DNA from: Salinisphaera hydrothermalis
Lineage (GTDB): Bacteria > Pseudomonadota > Gammaproteobacteria > Nevskiales > Salinisphaeraceae
Length of the DNA: 64,000 bases
NCBI RefSeq assembly: GCF_040361195.1
Contig: NZ_APNE01000005.1
Strand: one strand, 5' to 3'
In this document: one piece after another, positions 25,880 to 35,215 of the stretch
How positions within the stretch are numbered: position 1 is the first letter of the stretch
Layout of the letters: the number at the start of each line of letters is the position of its first letter
Made by a program: the position numbers and the translations under genes
The notes under the pieces: generated by a model
Database searches by the model: none
Seen by the model: the letters and a program-made list of their open reading frames with translations, nothing else
What the model was told of the DNA's origin: nothing

Positions 25880-26428
25880 ATGAAAAACGCCGCACAGAAC
25901 GCCTTCTCCGCCACGTCGAGCGTGCTCCGCACGATCGGCATGACTTTCATGCACTCCTTCCGTAAGCGGGACACGATCCTGTACCCGGAAGAAAAGCCCT
26001 ATCTGCCGCCGCGCTATCGTGGCCGCATCGTGCTCACCCGCGATCCCGACGGCGCCGAACGCTGCGTGGCCTGCAACCTGTGCTCGGTGGCCTGCCCGGT
26101 CGACTGCATCAGTGTGGTCAAGACCGAGGACGAAACCGGTCGCTGGTACCCGGAAACGTTCCGAATCAACTTCTCGCGCTGCATCTATTGCGGCTACTGC
26201 GAGGATGCCTGCCCGACCTACGCGATCCAACTGACCCCGGATTTCGAGATGGGCGAGTTCGACCGCCAGAACATGGTCTACGAGAAGTCCGATCTGCTGA
26301 TTTCCGGCGTCGGCAAACGCCCCGGCTACAACTTCTACCGCGTGGCCGGCATGTCGGTCGGCGGCAAGGACAAGGGCCAGGCCGAGAACGAGGCCGAGCC
26401 GGTCGACATCAAGACCCTGCTCCCCTAA
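25880..26428 (+). CDS. nuoI: NADH-quinone oxidoreductase subunit I
   Basis: A 182-residue ferredoxin-like subunit that holds two [4Fe-4S] clusters (N6a and N6b) through two CxxCxxCxxxCP motifs: CVACNLCSVACP and CIYCGYCEDACP. It passes electrons to N2 in NuoB. An N-terminal amphipathic helix with the MTFMHSFRKRDTILYPEE segment anchors it to the membrane arm. Confidence 0.97.
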   Translation: MKNAAQNAFSATSSVLRTIGMTFMHSFRKRDTILYPEEKPYLPPRYRGRIVLTRDPDGAERCVACNLCSVACPVDCISVVKTEDETGRWYPETFRINFSRCIYCGYCEDACPTYAIQLTPDFEMGEFDRQNMVYEKSDLLISGVGKRPGYNFYRVAGMSVGGKDKGQAENEAEPVDIKTLLP

Positions 26429-26439
26429 GAGAGGCTGCC

Positions 26440-26997
26440 GTGGAAACGACTTTCTTCATCGCCGGTATCGTCGCCCTCGCCGCGACACTCCGCACGATCA
26501 CCTGCGCGAACCCCGTGCACGCTCTGCTCTACCTGATCACGTCGCTGCTGGCGGTCGCGATCGACTTCTACGCTCTGGGCGCGGCGTTCGCGGCCACGCT
26601 CGAGGTCGTGGTCTATGCCGGCGCCGTGATGGTGCTGTTCGTGTTCGTGGTCATGATGCTCAATCTCAACCAGGAGACGGTCACGCGCGAACGCCACTGG
26701 CTGCGGCCCAAGCTGTGGGTTGGCCCCTCGGTGTTCGCCGCGATCCTGCTGATCGCCATGGTCTGGTCGATGACCGTCGGTGGCGCCATCGGCGGTATCG
26801 AAGGCACGCCGCTGTCGGCCAATGCCGTCGGCATGGCCCTGTTCGGCCCCTACGTGCTGGTGGTCGAACTCGCGGCCTTCCTGTTGCTGGCCGCGCTGGT
26901 CGTGGCCATCCATATCGGCCGCGACGAGCGTAACGAAGCCCGCTGGAAAGCCGAGCACGGCGAGCGCGAGACCACCCAGGCAGGGGAACAACAATGA
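26440..26997 (+). CDS. nuoJ: NADH-quinone oxidoreductase subunit J
   Basis: A 185-residue membrane subunit with five helices, including the conserved EVVVYAGAVMVLFVFVVMML helix that contains the pi-bulge region. The start is GTG 26440 with AGAGG 6 bases upstream; the open frame extends far into nuoI but that part is a shadow. It overlaps nuoK by ATGA. Length matches E. coli NuoJ (184 aa). Confidence 0.95.
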   Translation: METTFFIAGIVALAATLRTITCANPVHALLYLITSLLAVAIDFYALGAAFAATLEVVVYAGAVMVLFVFVVMMLNLNQETVTRERHWLRPKLWVGPSVFAAILLIAMVWSMTVGGAIGGIEGTPLSANAVGMALFGPYVLVVELAAFLLLAALVVAIHIGRDERNEARWKAEHGERETTQAGEQQ

Positions 26998-27302
26998 CGG
27001 GACTTCCCATTCAATACGGCATGGGGCTGGCGGCCCTGCTGTTCATTGCCGGCCTGACCGGGCTGGTGGTTCGGCGCAACACGCTGTTCATCCTCATGTC
27101 GCTGGAAATCATGCTCAATGCCGCGGGCCTGGCATTCATCGTCGCCGGCGCCCACTGGCAGGCCGCTGATGGCAACGCGATGTTCATTCTGATCATCGCT
27201 CTGGCGGGCGCCGAGGCATCCATCGGCCTGGGCCTGCTGCTTCAGCTTCACAAGCGTTTCCGCACGATCGACATCGACGCAGCCAGCGAGATGCACGGAT
27301 GA
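26994..27302 (+). CDS. nuoK: NADH-quinone oxidoreductase subunit K
   Basis: A 102-residue, three-helix membrane subunit. Glu38 (MSLEIMLN) and Glu74 (AGAEASIGL) are the conserved acidic residues that take part in the proton path. It overlaps nuoJ and nuoL by ATGA on both sides. Confidence 0.97.
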   Translation: MTGLPIQYGMGLAALLFIAGLTGLVVRRNTLFILMSLEIMLNAAGLAFIVAGAHWQAADGNAMFILIIALAGAEASIGLGLLLQLHKRFRTIDIDAASEMHG

Positions 27303-29149
27303 GTCTTCTAGTTCTGACCCTGATCTTTCCCCTGGCCGGCGCCATCGCGCTGAGCCTGTTCCCGCGTATGGCCGACAACGCGGCCCGGACCATCGGCGCC
27401 GCCTCGGTGGGCCTGGCTGCTGTGGTCACTGCGCTGGTCATGGTGTTCTGGGGCGCCAACGGCGGTTATCCCTTTGTACAGACGTTGTGGCAGTGGATCG
27501 CCGTCGGCGATTTCCACGTCAACTTCGGCCTGTACCTGGATGGCCTGTCCATCACCATGATGGGCGTGATCACCGGCGTCGGCTTCCTGATCCACCTGTT
27601 CGCGGCGTGGTACATGGTGCATGACCTGGAAGGCTCGCCCGGCATGGCGCGGTTCTTCGCCTACATGAACCTGTTCATCGTCGCCATGCTGCTGCTGGTG
27701 CTCGGTGACAACCTGCTGCTGCTGTATCTGGGCTGGGAAGGCGTCGGTCTGTGCAGTTATCTGCTGATCGGCTACTACTACCAGACCCCCGCCAATGCCT
27801 GGGCCGCGTTCAAGGCGTTCATCATCACGCGCATCGGCGACGTGTTTCTGGCGATCGGCTTGTTCCTGCTGTACACCGTGTTCGGCACCCTGAACATTCA
27901 GACGCTGCTGCACCAAGCACCCCAGGTCTGGGCACAAGGCGATGCGATGGCCAACGTCGCGGCGTTGCTGATCTTGCTCGGCGCCTGCGGCAAGTCCGCG
28001 CAGCTGCCATTGCAGACGTGGCTGGCCGACGCCATGGCCGGTCCGACGCCGGTCTCGGCCCTGATCCACGCCGCCACGATGGTCACCGCGGGCGTGTATC
28101 TCATCGCCCGCATGCACGGTATTTTCGAGATCGCCCCGGCGATCCAGGAGCTGGTGGGCGTGATCGGCGGCCTGACGCTGCTCATCGCCGGCCTGGCCGC
28201 CACCGCGCAGACCGATATCAAGCGCGTGATCGCCTACTCGACCATGAGCCAGATCGGCTACATGTTCCTGGCGCTCGGCGTGGGCGCCTGGCAGGCGGCC
28301 ATCTTCCACCTGATGATCCATGCGTTCTTCAAGTCGTTGCTGTTCCTGACCGCGGGCTCGGTCATCATCGCCTGCCATCACGAGCAGAACATCTTCAAGA
28401 TGGGCGGTCTGCGCAAGACGCTGAAGCTGGATTACTGGCTCATGATCATCGGCGGCTCGGCTCTGTCGGCCCTGCCGCTCGTGACCGCCGGCTTCTACTC
28501 GAAGGATGCGATCCTGTGGGACGCGGTCGCCAACGGCCACGGCGTGCTGTGGCTGTTCGGCCTGATCGGCGCGTTCATCACCTCGATCTACACCTTCCGC
28601 ATGATCTTCATCGTCTTCCACGGCGAAGAGAAGACGCATGCGCACGCCGGCCACGGCATCCCGCACCACGTGCCGCTGATCATCCTGGCCGTGCTATCGA
28701 CCTTCGTCGGCGCCATGATCCATCAGCCGCTGGACGGCGTGCTGCCCTCCGGCGCGGTGGAAGGCCACTTCTGGATCGAGCTGGTGTTCGAAGTCATTTC
28801 GAGCGTGGTCGCCCTGGTCGGTCTCGGCGTTGCCGCAGCGCTGTTCCTCGGCAAGCGTCAGCTGATCGCGCAGGCGACCCAGGACGGCCCGGGCCGCAAT
28901 ACCTGGCTGTTCTTTAACAGCGCGCTGGGCTTTGACTGGCTGTACGACAAGGTCTTCGTGCAGCCGTTCCTGTTCGTCGCGCGCGGCCACCGTCGCGACT
29001 GGATCGAGACCATCGTGAACGTAGTGCCCGGGCTGGCTTCGGCCGGTAACTCGGGTCTGTCGGCGGTCCAGTCGGGTCGACTGCGCTGGTACGCCATGGT
29101 CATGTTTGCCGGTGCGGCCGTGCTGCTGGCCGTATTGATGTTCGGATAA
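27299..29149 (+). CDS. nuoL: NADH-quinone oxidoreductase subunit L
   Basis: A 616-residue antiporter-like subunit at the far end of the membrane arm. The conserved Glu of the half-channel is Glu147 (YLGWEGVGLCSYLL) and the QLPLQTWLADAMAGPTPVSA segment is present. The C-terminal part supplies the long lateral helix and an anchoring helix. Length agrees with E. coli NuoL (613 aa). Confidence 0.97.
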   Translation: MSLLVLTLIFPLAGAIALSLFPRMADNAARTIGAASVGLAAVVTALVMVFWGANGGYPFVQTLWQWIAVGDFHVNFGLYLDGLSITMMGVITGVGFLIHLFAAWYMVHDLEGSPGMARFFAYMNLFIVAMLLLVLGDNLLLLYLGWEGVGLCSYLLIGYYYQTPANAWAAFKAFIITRIGDVFLAIGLFLLYTVFGTLNIQTLLHQAPQVWAQGDAMANVAALLILLGACGKSAQLPLQTWLADAMAGPTPVSALIHAATMVTAGVYLIARMHGIFEIAPAIQELVGVIGGLTLLIAGLAATAQTDIKRVIAYSTMSQIGYMFLALGVGAWQAAIFHLMIHAFFKSLLFLTAGSVIIACHHEQNIFKMGGLRKTLKLDYWLMIIGGSALSALPLVTAGFYSKDAILWDAVANGHGVLWLFGLIGAFITSIYTFRMIFIVFHGEEKTHAHAGHGIPHHVPLIILAVLSTFVGAMIHQPLDGVLPSGAVEGHFWIELVFEVISSVVALVGLGVAAALFLGKRQLIAQATQDGPGRNTWLFFNSALGFDWLYDKVFVQPFLFVARGHRRDWIETIVNVVPGLASAGNSGLSAVQSGRLRWYAMVMFAGAAVLLAVLMFG

Positions 29150-29161
29150 GAAGGCGATTCG

Positions 29162-30694
29162 ATGCTCCTTTGCTGGCTATTATTCATCCCCTTCGTCGGC
29201 GGCGCGCTGTGCTGGCTCGTCGGCCGTGGCAATTCCGAAGGCGCCGCACCGCGCTGGATCGCGTTCGCGACCATGGCACTGGTGTTTGTCCCGGCGCTGT
29301 GGCTGTGGGCCACCGGTGATTTCTCGCTGGCCGGTCTGGGCGGTCACACGCCGCACTGGCAGCGCGAGATCAGCGTGCCGTGGATCCCGGCGTTCGGCAT
29401 CGATTTCCATCTGGCGATCGACGGCCTGTCGGTGATCATGGTGCTGCTGGCCAGCCTGCTCGGCATGCTGGCGGTGGCCTGCTCCTGGTCGCAGGTGCGC
29501 GAGCGCGTCGGCACGTTCCACATGAACCTCATGTGGACCCTCGGCGGCGTGATCGGCATCTTCCTGGCGATCGATCTGTTCCTGTATTTCTTCTTCTGGG
29601 AACTGATGCTGATTCCGATGTACTTCCTGATCGCGCTCTGGGGTCACGGCGAGTTCGACCGTAGCTCGCACGTCCGCGCGGCAGTGAAGTTCTTCATCTA
29701 CACCCAGGCCAGCGGCCTGCTGATGCTGGCGTCGATCATCGGCGTGGTGTTCGTGCACTATGCCCAGACCGGCACGCTGACCTTCGACTACAACGCCCTG
29801 CTCAACACCCAGCTCGGCGGCGCCTTCGGCATGGTGCTCATGCTTGGTTTCTTCGTCGCCTTCGCGGTGAAGCTGCCGGCAGTGCCCTTCCACGGCTGGC
29901 TGGCCGATGCCCAGGCCAACTCGCCCTCCTCGGGCGCGGTCGACCTGTCCGGCATTCTGGTCAAGACGGCGGCCTACGGCTTCCTGCGGCTGGCCCTTCC
30001 GCTGTTCCCCGAGTCGTCCGCGGCGTTCGCCCCGATCGCGATGGCACTCGGCGTGATCAGCATCTACTACGGCGCGGTCATGGCCTTTGCCCAGACCGAC
30101 ATGAAGCGCCTGATCTCGTACTCGAGCATCTCGCACATGGGCTTCGTACTGGTCGGCCTGTATGCCGGTACGCTGCTCTCGCTACAGGGCGTGATGATTC
30201 AGGTGGTCGCCTCGGCCGTGTCGACCGCGGCGCTGTTCATCCTCGCCGGGCAGCTCTACGAACGCATGGGCACGCGTGACATGCGTCAGCTCGGCGGTCT
30301 GTTCGGCCGGCTCGGCGCCCTGCCCGGCTTCGCGCTGATCTTCGTCGTCGCCTCGCTCGGTATGCCGGCCACCGCCAACTTCGTCGGCGAGTTCCTGATC
30401 CTGTTCGGCGCCTTCGGCGCCTGGCCCTGGGTTGTGGTCATCGCCTCGGGCGGCATGATTCTCGCCGCCGTATACGCGCTGTACCTGATGCACCGGGTGT
30501 ACTGGGGCACGCCCTCGGGCGAGGACACCATCGCGCGCATGAGCGCTCGCGAGTACACCATCATGATGACGCTGGTCGTGGTCACGCTGATCGTCGGTCT
30601 GTTCCCGCAGACCGTGCTGTCGGTCTCGCAGACCACCATGACCGAAGTCTCCCACTGGTTCGCCACGGGGCTGGCCGCCTCTTCGGCAAGTTAA
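29162..30694 (+). CDS. nuoM: NADH-quinone oxidoreductase subunit M
   Basis: A 510-residue antiporter-like subunit, with the conserved proton-channel Glu in FFFWELMLIPMYFL, the VKLPAVPFHGWLADAQANS segment and the TDMKRLISYSSISHMG motif. It lies 12 bases after nuoL. Confidence 0.97.
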   Translation: MLLCWLLFIPFVGGALCWLVGRGNSEGAAPRWIAFATMALVFVPALWLWATGDFSLAGLGGHTPHWQREISVPWIPAFGIDFHLAIDGLSVIMVLLASLLGMLAVACSWSQVRERVGTFHMNLMWTLGGVIGIFLAIDLFLYFFFWELMLIPMYFLIALWGHGEFDRSSHVRAAVKFFIYTQASGLLMLASIIGVVFVHYAQTGTLTFDYNALLNTQLGGAFGMVLMLGFFVAFAVKLPAVPFHGWLADAQANSPSSGAVDLSGILVKTAAYGFLRLALPLFPESSAAFAPIAMALGVISIYYGAVMAFAQTDMKRLISYSSISHMGFVLVGLYAGTLLSLQGVMIQVVASAVSTAALFILAGQLYERMGTRDMRQLGGLFGRLGALPGFALIFVVASLGMPATANFVGEFLILFGAFGAWPWVVVIASGGMILAAVYALYLMHRVYWGTPSGEDTIARMSAREYTIMMTLVVVTLIVGLFPQTVLSVSQTTMTEVSHWFATGLAASSAS

Positions 30695-30706
30695 GCGATA
30701 GCTGAC

Positions 30707-32164
30707 ATGAACGACACCTGGAACCAACTGGTCGCGGTGCTGCCGCCGATTTTCGTCTGCCTAGCAGTCATCGTCGTGATGGCCGCCATCGCCTACAAGC
30801 GCAGCCACGCATCGGCTGCCGGCATTACGATGGTCGGCCTCAATCTGGCGCTGGTCTCGCTGCTGGCAGTGCTGACGGTCACGCCGATCCAAGTCACGCC
30901 GTTATTCGTCATCGACGATTACGCCGTGTTCTTCTGGGCGGTGATACTGGTCGCGGCACTCGCCACTTGTACCTACGCCGGTGCCTACTTCAAGGGGCTC
31001 GACGACAACCGCGAGGAGTTCTATCTGCTTGTGGCCTCGTCGGTGCTCGGCGCGATGGCGCTCGTGGCCAGCCGCCACTTCGCCTCGCTGTTCATGGGCC
31101 TGGAACTGCTTTCGGTGCCGTTGTACGGCATGATCGCTTATACCTATCGCGAGCGGCAGTCGCTCGAGGCCGGTTTTAAGTACATGGTCCTGTCGGGTGC
31201 GGCCTCTTCATTCCTGCTGTTCGGTATGGCCCTGCTCTACGCGGCCTCCGGCCATCTCGACTACGAAGGCCTCGCCGCGGCAGCCCAACTCGGCGGCGCC
31301 GGTCATGCCTGGGTGCTGATGGGCCTGGGCATGATCCTGGTCGCCCTGACCTTCAAGCTGTCACTCGTGCCGTTCCATGTCTGGACGCCTGACGTCTACG
31401 AAGGCGCCCCGGCCCCGGTCTCCACCTTCCTGGCCACCGTCAGCAAGACCGCCGTATTCGCCCTGCTGATGCGGTTCTTCTTCCTGTCGCCTGTCGCTCA
31501 GGACGGCTGGCTGCTGACCCTGCTGGGCGTGATCGCGTTCCTGTCGATGTTCGCCGGCAATCTGCTGGCCCTGCGCCAGACCAATATCAAGCGCCTGCTG
31601 GGCTATTCATCGATCGCCCATATCGGCTATCTGCTGACCGCGATCGTCGCCGGCATCCCGCTGTCGATCGAAGCCACCGGCGTGTATCTGGCGACCTATG
31701 TCGGCACCACGCTGGGCGCCTTCGGCGTGGTCTCGCTGGTGTCGAGCCCGTTCGCCGGCCGCGACGCCGCGCACATGGATCATTATCGGGGACTGTACTG
31801 GAAGCGCCCCGTACTGGCCGTGTCGATGGCCATCATGATGCTGTCGCTTGCCGGGATCCCGCTGACGATGGGCTTCATCGGGAAATTCTATATCCTGTCG
31901 GTCGCCGTAGCCGCCGGCTTGTGGTGGTTGGTCGCCGGTATCATCATCGGCAGCGGCATCGGCCTGTTCTACTACCTGCGCGTCATGGCACTGCTGTTCA
32001 TGGAGCGTCCGACCGACGCCCGCGAACCGTCAGCCGCCGGCTTCGGCCAGACCGCTGGTACCGTCGTGATCTGGCTGCTGGCAGCGGTCACCATCATCGT
32101 CGGTATCTATCCAACGTGGCTGATCGATATCGTCGGCGCCTCGAGCATCGCCGGTATCGGCTGA
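30707..32164 (+). CDS. nuoN: NADH-quinone oxidoreductase subunit N
   Basis: A 485-residue antiporter-like subunit, the last gene of the operon. The conserved Glu is in FMGLELLSVPLYGM, and FKLSLVPFHVWTPDVYEGAPAP and NIKRLLGYSSIAHIGYLL are the family blocks. Length equals E. coli NuoN (485 aa). A strong terminator follows 24 bases after the stop, closing the 14.7-kb unit. Confidence 0.97.
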   Translation: MNDTWNQLVAVLPPIFVCLAVIVVMAAIAYKRSHASAAGITMVGLNLALVSLLAVLTVTPIQVTPLFVIDDYAVFFWAVILVAALATCTYAGAYFKGLDDNREEFYLLVASSVLGAMALVASRHFASLFMGLELLSVPLYGMIAYTYRERQSLEAGFKYMVLSGAASSFLLFGMALLYAASGHLDYEGLAAAAQLGGAGHAWVLMGLGMILVALTFKLSLVPFHVWTPDVYEGAPAPVSTFLATVSKTAVFALLMRFFFLSPVAQDGWLLTLLGVIAFLSMFAGNLLALRQTNIKRLLGYSSIAHIGYLLTAIVAGIPLSIEATGVYLATYVGTTLGAFGVVSLVSSPFAGRDAAHMDHYRGLYWKRPVLAVSMAIMMLSLAGIPLTMGFIGKFYILSVAVAAGLWWLVAGIIIGSGIGLFYYLRVMALLFMERPTDAREPSAAGFGQTAGTVVIWLLAAVTIIVGIYPTWLIDIVGASSIAGIG

Positions 32165-32188
32165 TACGCGGACCTATCGATGCGCATG

Positions 32189-32217
32189 AAAAAGCCCGCG
32201 AAATGCGGGCTTTTTTT
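32189..32217 (+). terminator. Rho-independent terminator of the nuo operon
   Basis: GCCCGC and GCGGGC pair around a 5-base loop, flanked by AAAAA before and seven T residues after. It stands directly behind nuoN. Confidence 0.93.
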
Positions 32218-32756
32218 GGTTCATCGCGGATTAGCGGGGCCATGATTCCGACGAGTCACGGCGGTTCAGGCATGGATAGATACGACTAAGCCATTCACTG
32301 GATCAGCACCGCCGACCTCGCACTCGAAAAGTCTAGCCTGCGGGTCTTCGCCGGTCTTTGGTTTCGCGCTGCAGCGCGAGTCACTTCTCTTGCTTGCTCG
32401 GCAGATGTAACCAAGAGAAGATCACCCGGCGCGGCGCCGGCTTCGCCGGTTCACGTCGAGGTGTAGTGCCGGCGGATGCGTCCATCTCGTCGATGACACT
32501 GGCGCATCGCTTTGGCGATGCTCAGACAAGCTGGCCGCACCGGCGACGTGCACCCGCCAGCACCACGCCTCGCCGTCGCCGCACAACAGGACGGGAATAC
32601 AGCCACGGCGCATCAGGGCTTGGCGTACTTCATAAACCATGGCATGGCAGCCGATCTAACCATCCAGCTATGGCCATGATCCGTTTTCGCATCGGCCCCG
32701 CTAATCTGCGAAGAGCCCATTTTTGACTGCCGATCATGGCCGGCAAGCCGTTCCGC
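32218..32756. repeat. Gene-free convergent spacer with a hairpin repeat
   Basis: A 540-base spacer between convergent nuoN and the FAD-oxidase gene. It contains the palindrome CGCGCTGCAGCGCG (32365-32378) and then CTTCTCTTG (32384-32392) paired with CAAGAGAAG (32412-32420). The order GTCACTTCTCTTG, loop, TAACCAAGAGAAG resembles a widespread intergenic hairpin of beta/gammaproteobacteria that is often mis-annotated as a small gene; that match is from memory. Short open frames here lack ribosome sites and I do not accept them as genes. Confidence 0.4.
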
Positions 32757-34172
32757 TCAGATTCGAACGACCGCCCCCGGGTTGAGGCGGTTATGCGGAT
32801 CGAGCGCGGCCTTGACCGCCCGGAGCATGTCGATCTCGACCGCCGGCTTGAGCCGTACGATCTCGTCGACCTTCAAGCGCCCTACCCCGTGCTCGGCGGC
32901 GATGGAACCGCGCATGGCCGCGACCCGATCGTGAACCAGGCGATGCAGGTCGGCCTCGTGACGTCGGAACTCCGCGTCTTCCATCGCGACCGGCCGAGTC
33001 AGGTTGAAGTGCAGATTGCCGTCACCTACATGGCCGAAGATGCACGGCCTGATATCGGGCACAGCCGCGTGTAGGCGCGGCGTCATGTCAGCGATGAACG
33101 CCGGCAGCTTCGATACCGGCAGCGAAATATCGTGCTTGATCGAGGCCCCGGCCGCGGTCTGGGCCGGCGGGATCGACGTCCGCAGGCGCCAAAGAGCCGC
33201 CATCGTCTCCGGCGTTTTGCCGAGGACGTGATCGACGAGCAGCCCTTCCTCAGCGGCATCCTGCAATGTGTCTTCGCAGGTTGCCGCGAGCCAGTCGCCG
33301 GGCGCGGAGATGGCCACCTCGACCAGCAGATACCAGTCGGCACGCGTGGCAAACGGCACCACGCAGTCGGCCGAATAATCACAGGCCAGTTCGAGCGCCT
33401 GGGCCGAGATCAGCTCACAGCCGACCACGTGTTGGCCGGTACGGCGTCGCAGACGGGCCGCCAGGCTCACGCCTGCCGCCACATCCGCCAGCGCGCAGAA
33501 CGCCACGGCGCGTTGCTGCGGCGGGTCCGCCAGCTCCAGCACGGCAGCTGTCATGATGCCAAGCGTGCCTTCGGAGCCCACAAACAGATCGTTCAGATCG
33601 TAGCCGCTGTTGTCCTTGCGCAGCCCGGTGAGATTGTCCCAGACGCGCCCATCCGCCAGCACGACTTCCAGGCCCAGCACGCGGTCGCGCGTGTTGCCGT
33701 AATGCACCACGTTGAGCCCGCCCGCGTTGGTCGCCAGGTTGCCGCCAATACGACACCGCTCGCTCGATGCCAGCTGAATCGGCAGATAGAAGCCGGCAGC
33801 CTCGGCCGCGCGTTGGGCGTCAGCCAACGTGCAGCCGGCTTCGACCGTCATCGTCGCGTTGTCGGCGTCGATCTCGCGAATCCGGTCCAGGCGTTCCAGA
33901 TTAAGAATCACCTGCCGCCGCGGGTCATCGGCCGCCGAGCCGCCCACGGTGCCGGTATTGCCGGACTGCGGCACGATCGCCGCATCGAAGCGGGCTGCCA
34001 CGGTCAAGATGCGCGCGACTTCGTCGACATCGGCCGGGCGCACGATCGCCGCTGCTTGCGGTGTAAATGCGCCGCGCCATTCCGTGAGATAGCGTACGGC
34101 ACTTTCGCCTTCGACTATCACCTGATCACCGCCGACCACGTCGGCCAGCGCATCGACCAATGTTGGATTCAT
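32757..34172 (-). CDS. FAD-linked 2-hydroxyacid dehydrogenase (GlcD / D-2-hydroxyglutarate dehydrogenase-like)
   Basis: A 471-residue flavoprotein of the VAO/PCMH family. The FAD-binding domain has VPQSGNTGTVGGSA and IGGNLATNAGGLNVVHYGN, with no covalent-flavin His or Cys evident; the C-terminal domain ends with FGHVGDGNLHFNLT and SIAAEHGVGRLK, which hold the metal and substrate sites in D-lactate and D-2-hydroxyglutarate dehydrogenases. No separate GlcE/GlcF subunits are adjacent, so it probably acts alone with an electron-transfer flavoprotein or quinone. It is read 3 bases apart from the epimerase gene upstream on the same strand, suggesting co-transcription. Confidence 0.88.
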   Translation of the reverse strand: MNPTLVDALADVVGGDQVIVEGESAVRYLTEWRGAFTPQAAAIVRPADVDEVARILTVAARFDAAIVPQSGNTGTVGGSAADDPRRQVILNLERLDRIREIDADNATMTVEAGCTLADAQRAAEAAGFYLPIQLASSERCRIGGNLATNAGGLNVVHYGNTRDRVLGLEVVLADGRVWDNLTGLRKDNSGYDLNDLFVGSEGTLGIMTAAVLELADPPQQRAVAFCALADVAAGVSLAARLRRRTGQHVVGCELISAQALELACDYSADCVVPFATRADWYLLVEVAISAPGDWLAATCEDTLQDAAEEGLLVDHVLGKTPETMAALWRLRTSIPPAQTAAGASIKHDISLPVSKLPAFIADMTPRLHAAVPDIRPCIFGHVGDGNLHFNLTRPVAMEDAEFRRHEADLHRLVHDRVAAMRGSIAAEHGVGRLKVDEIVRLKPAVEIDMLRAVKAALDPHNRLNPGAVVRI

Positions 34173-34175
34173 TCG

Positions 34176-35072
34176 TCAGTGTCCTAGCAGATCCTTGAGT
34201 GCAGCCTCGAGTTCGCTGTACTCGAAGCTGTAACCGGCGGCTTCCAGCCCGCGCGGGACCGCGCGTTGGCCGGTCAGCAACAGGTGCGCCATCTCGCCGA
34301 CCACCAGCTTCAATGCCGGTGCCGGCATCCATGCGAAGGACGGGCGATGCAGCACGCTCGCAAGCGTGTCGGTGAATACACGATTGGTCACCGGATTCGG
34401 CGCCGTCAGATTATAAGGGCCCTCGCAGGCGGTCTCGCGCATGAGAAAACGAATGGCGCCGACTTCGTCACGGATATGTATCCACGGCATGTACTGGCGC
34501 CCGGTGCCGAAATGCCCGCCCAAGCCGAATTTGAACGGCGTAATCATCTGCGCAAGCGCGCCCTCCCCGGCGCCCAGAACGATGCCGGTACGAATCAGGC
34601 AGACCCGTACGCCGTGTTCGTCGCGCGCTCGCACCGCCTCGGCCTCCCAGTCCGCACACAGCTGCGACTGGAATTCATCGCCGGCCGGCTCGCTTTCATC
34701 CAGCACGTCGCCGCCGCGCGCGCCGTAGAAACCGACCGCCGAACCGCTGATCAGCACTTCGGGCTTCGTTTCGCAGGCCGCGATGAACGCCACCAGATCG
34801 CGCGTAATCGAAAGCCGGCTTTCGCGCATCTCGCGCTTGCGGGCCTCGGTCCAGCGCCCTGCTCCGAGGTTCTCACCGGCCAGATTGATCACCACCTTCG
34901 GCGGCGTCGCGTCCGCCAACGACTCGATCGGCACTGCGCTAGCCGGTAGCGCTTCGCGCGCCTTGGTCGCGTCGCGCGTCAGCACTTCCACCCGCCAGTC
35001 ATCAGCCAGCAAATCGGGGATGAGATGTCGCCCGATGAAGCCGGTGCCGCCGGTAATGAGTACGTTATTCAT
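34176..35072 (-). CDS. TIGR01777-family NAD(P)-dependent epimerase (YfcH/SulA-like)
   Basis: A 298-residue short-chain-type protein starting MNNVLITGGTGFIGRHL, the Rossmann NAD(P)-binding loop. The VINLAGENLGAGRWTEARKREM, SGSAVGFYG, RTGIVLGAGEGAL and YNLTAPNPV blocks define the TIGR01777 (YfcH) family. The exact substrate of the family is unknown. GGAG lies 9 bases before ATG 35072. It is the last chromosomal gene before the truncated tRNA and the AT-rich island. Confidence 0.88.
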   Translation of the reverse strand: MNNVLITGGTGFIGRHLIPDLLADDWRVEVLTRDATKAREALPASAVPIESLADATPPKVVINLAGENLGAGRWTEARKREMRESRLSITRDLVAFIAACETKPEVLISGSAVGFYGARGGDVLDESEPAGDEFQSQLCADWEAEAVRARDEHGVRVCLIRTGIVLGAGEGALAQMITPFKFGLGGHFGTGRQYMPWIHIRDEVGAIRFLMRETACEGPYNLTAPNPVTNRVFTDTLASVLHRPSFAWMPAPALKLVVGEMAHLLLTGQRAVPRGLEAAGYSFEYSELEAALKDLLGH

Positions 35073-35171
35073 GGCCCACTGCTCCTACGCGAGCGCCATT
35101 GGCGCCGTCATCGCGAATTGTTGTGATAACGCTTGCATTGTGCGGCCCAACACGGGTCTAATGACAGGCGC

Positions 35172-35215
35172 GCGGCAGTAGCTCAGTTGGTAGAGCGCGA
35201 CCCTCCCACGGTCGA
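35172..35215 (+). pseudogene. 5' part of tRNA-Gly(CCC), truncated
   Basis: The segment folds as the first 44 bases of a tRNA: acceptor strand GCGGCAG, TA at positions 8-9, D-stem GCTC/GAGC, and an anticodon stem CGACC/GGTCG enclosing CTCCCAC with anticodon CCC. After 35215 the T-arm and acceptor 3' strand are absent. The sequence changes at once to AT-rich island DNA. A full-length copy would need GGTTCGAATCC and CTGCCGC behind it, and I find neither nearby. It looks like the scar of an integration or deletion at a tRNA gene. Confidence 0.75.

Noticed and set aside
32422..32640. 72-codon minus-strand gene in the nuo-FAD oxidase spacer
   Set aside because: No ribosome site, Arg/Ser-rich composition and overlap with a hairpin-repeat region indicate a chance frame.
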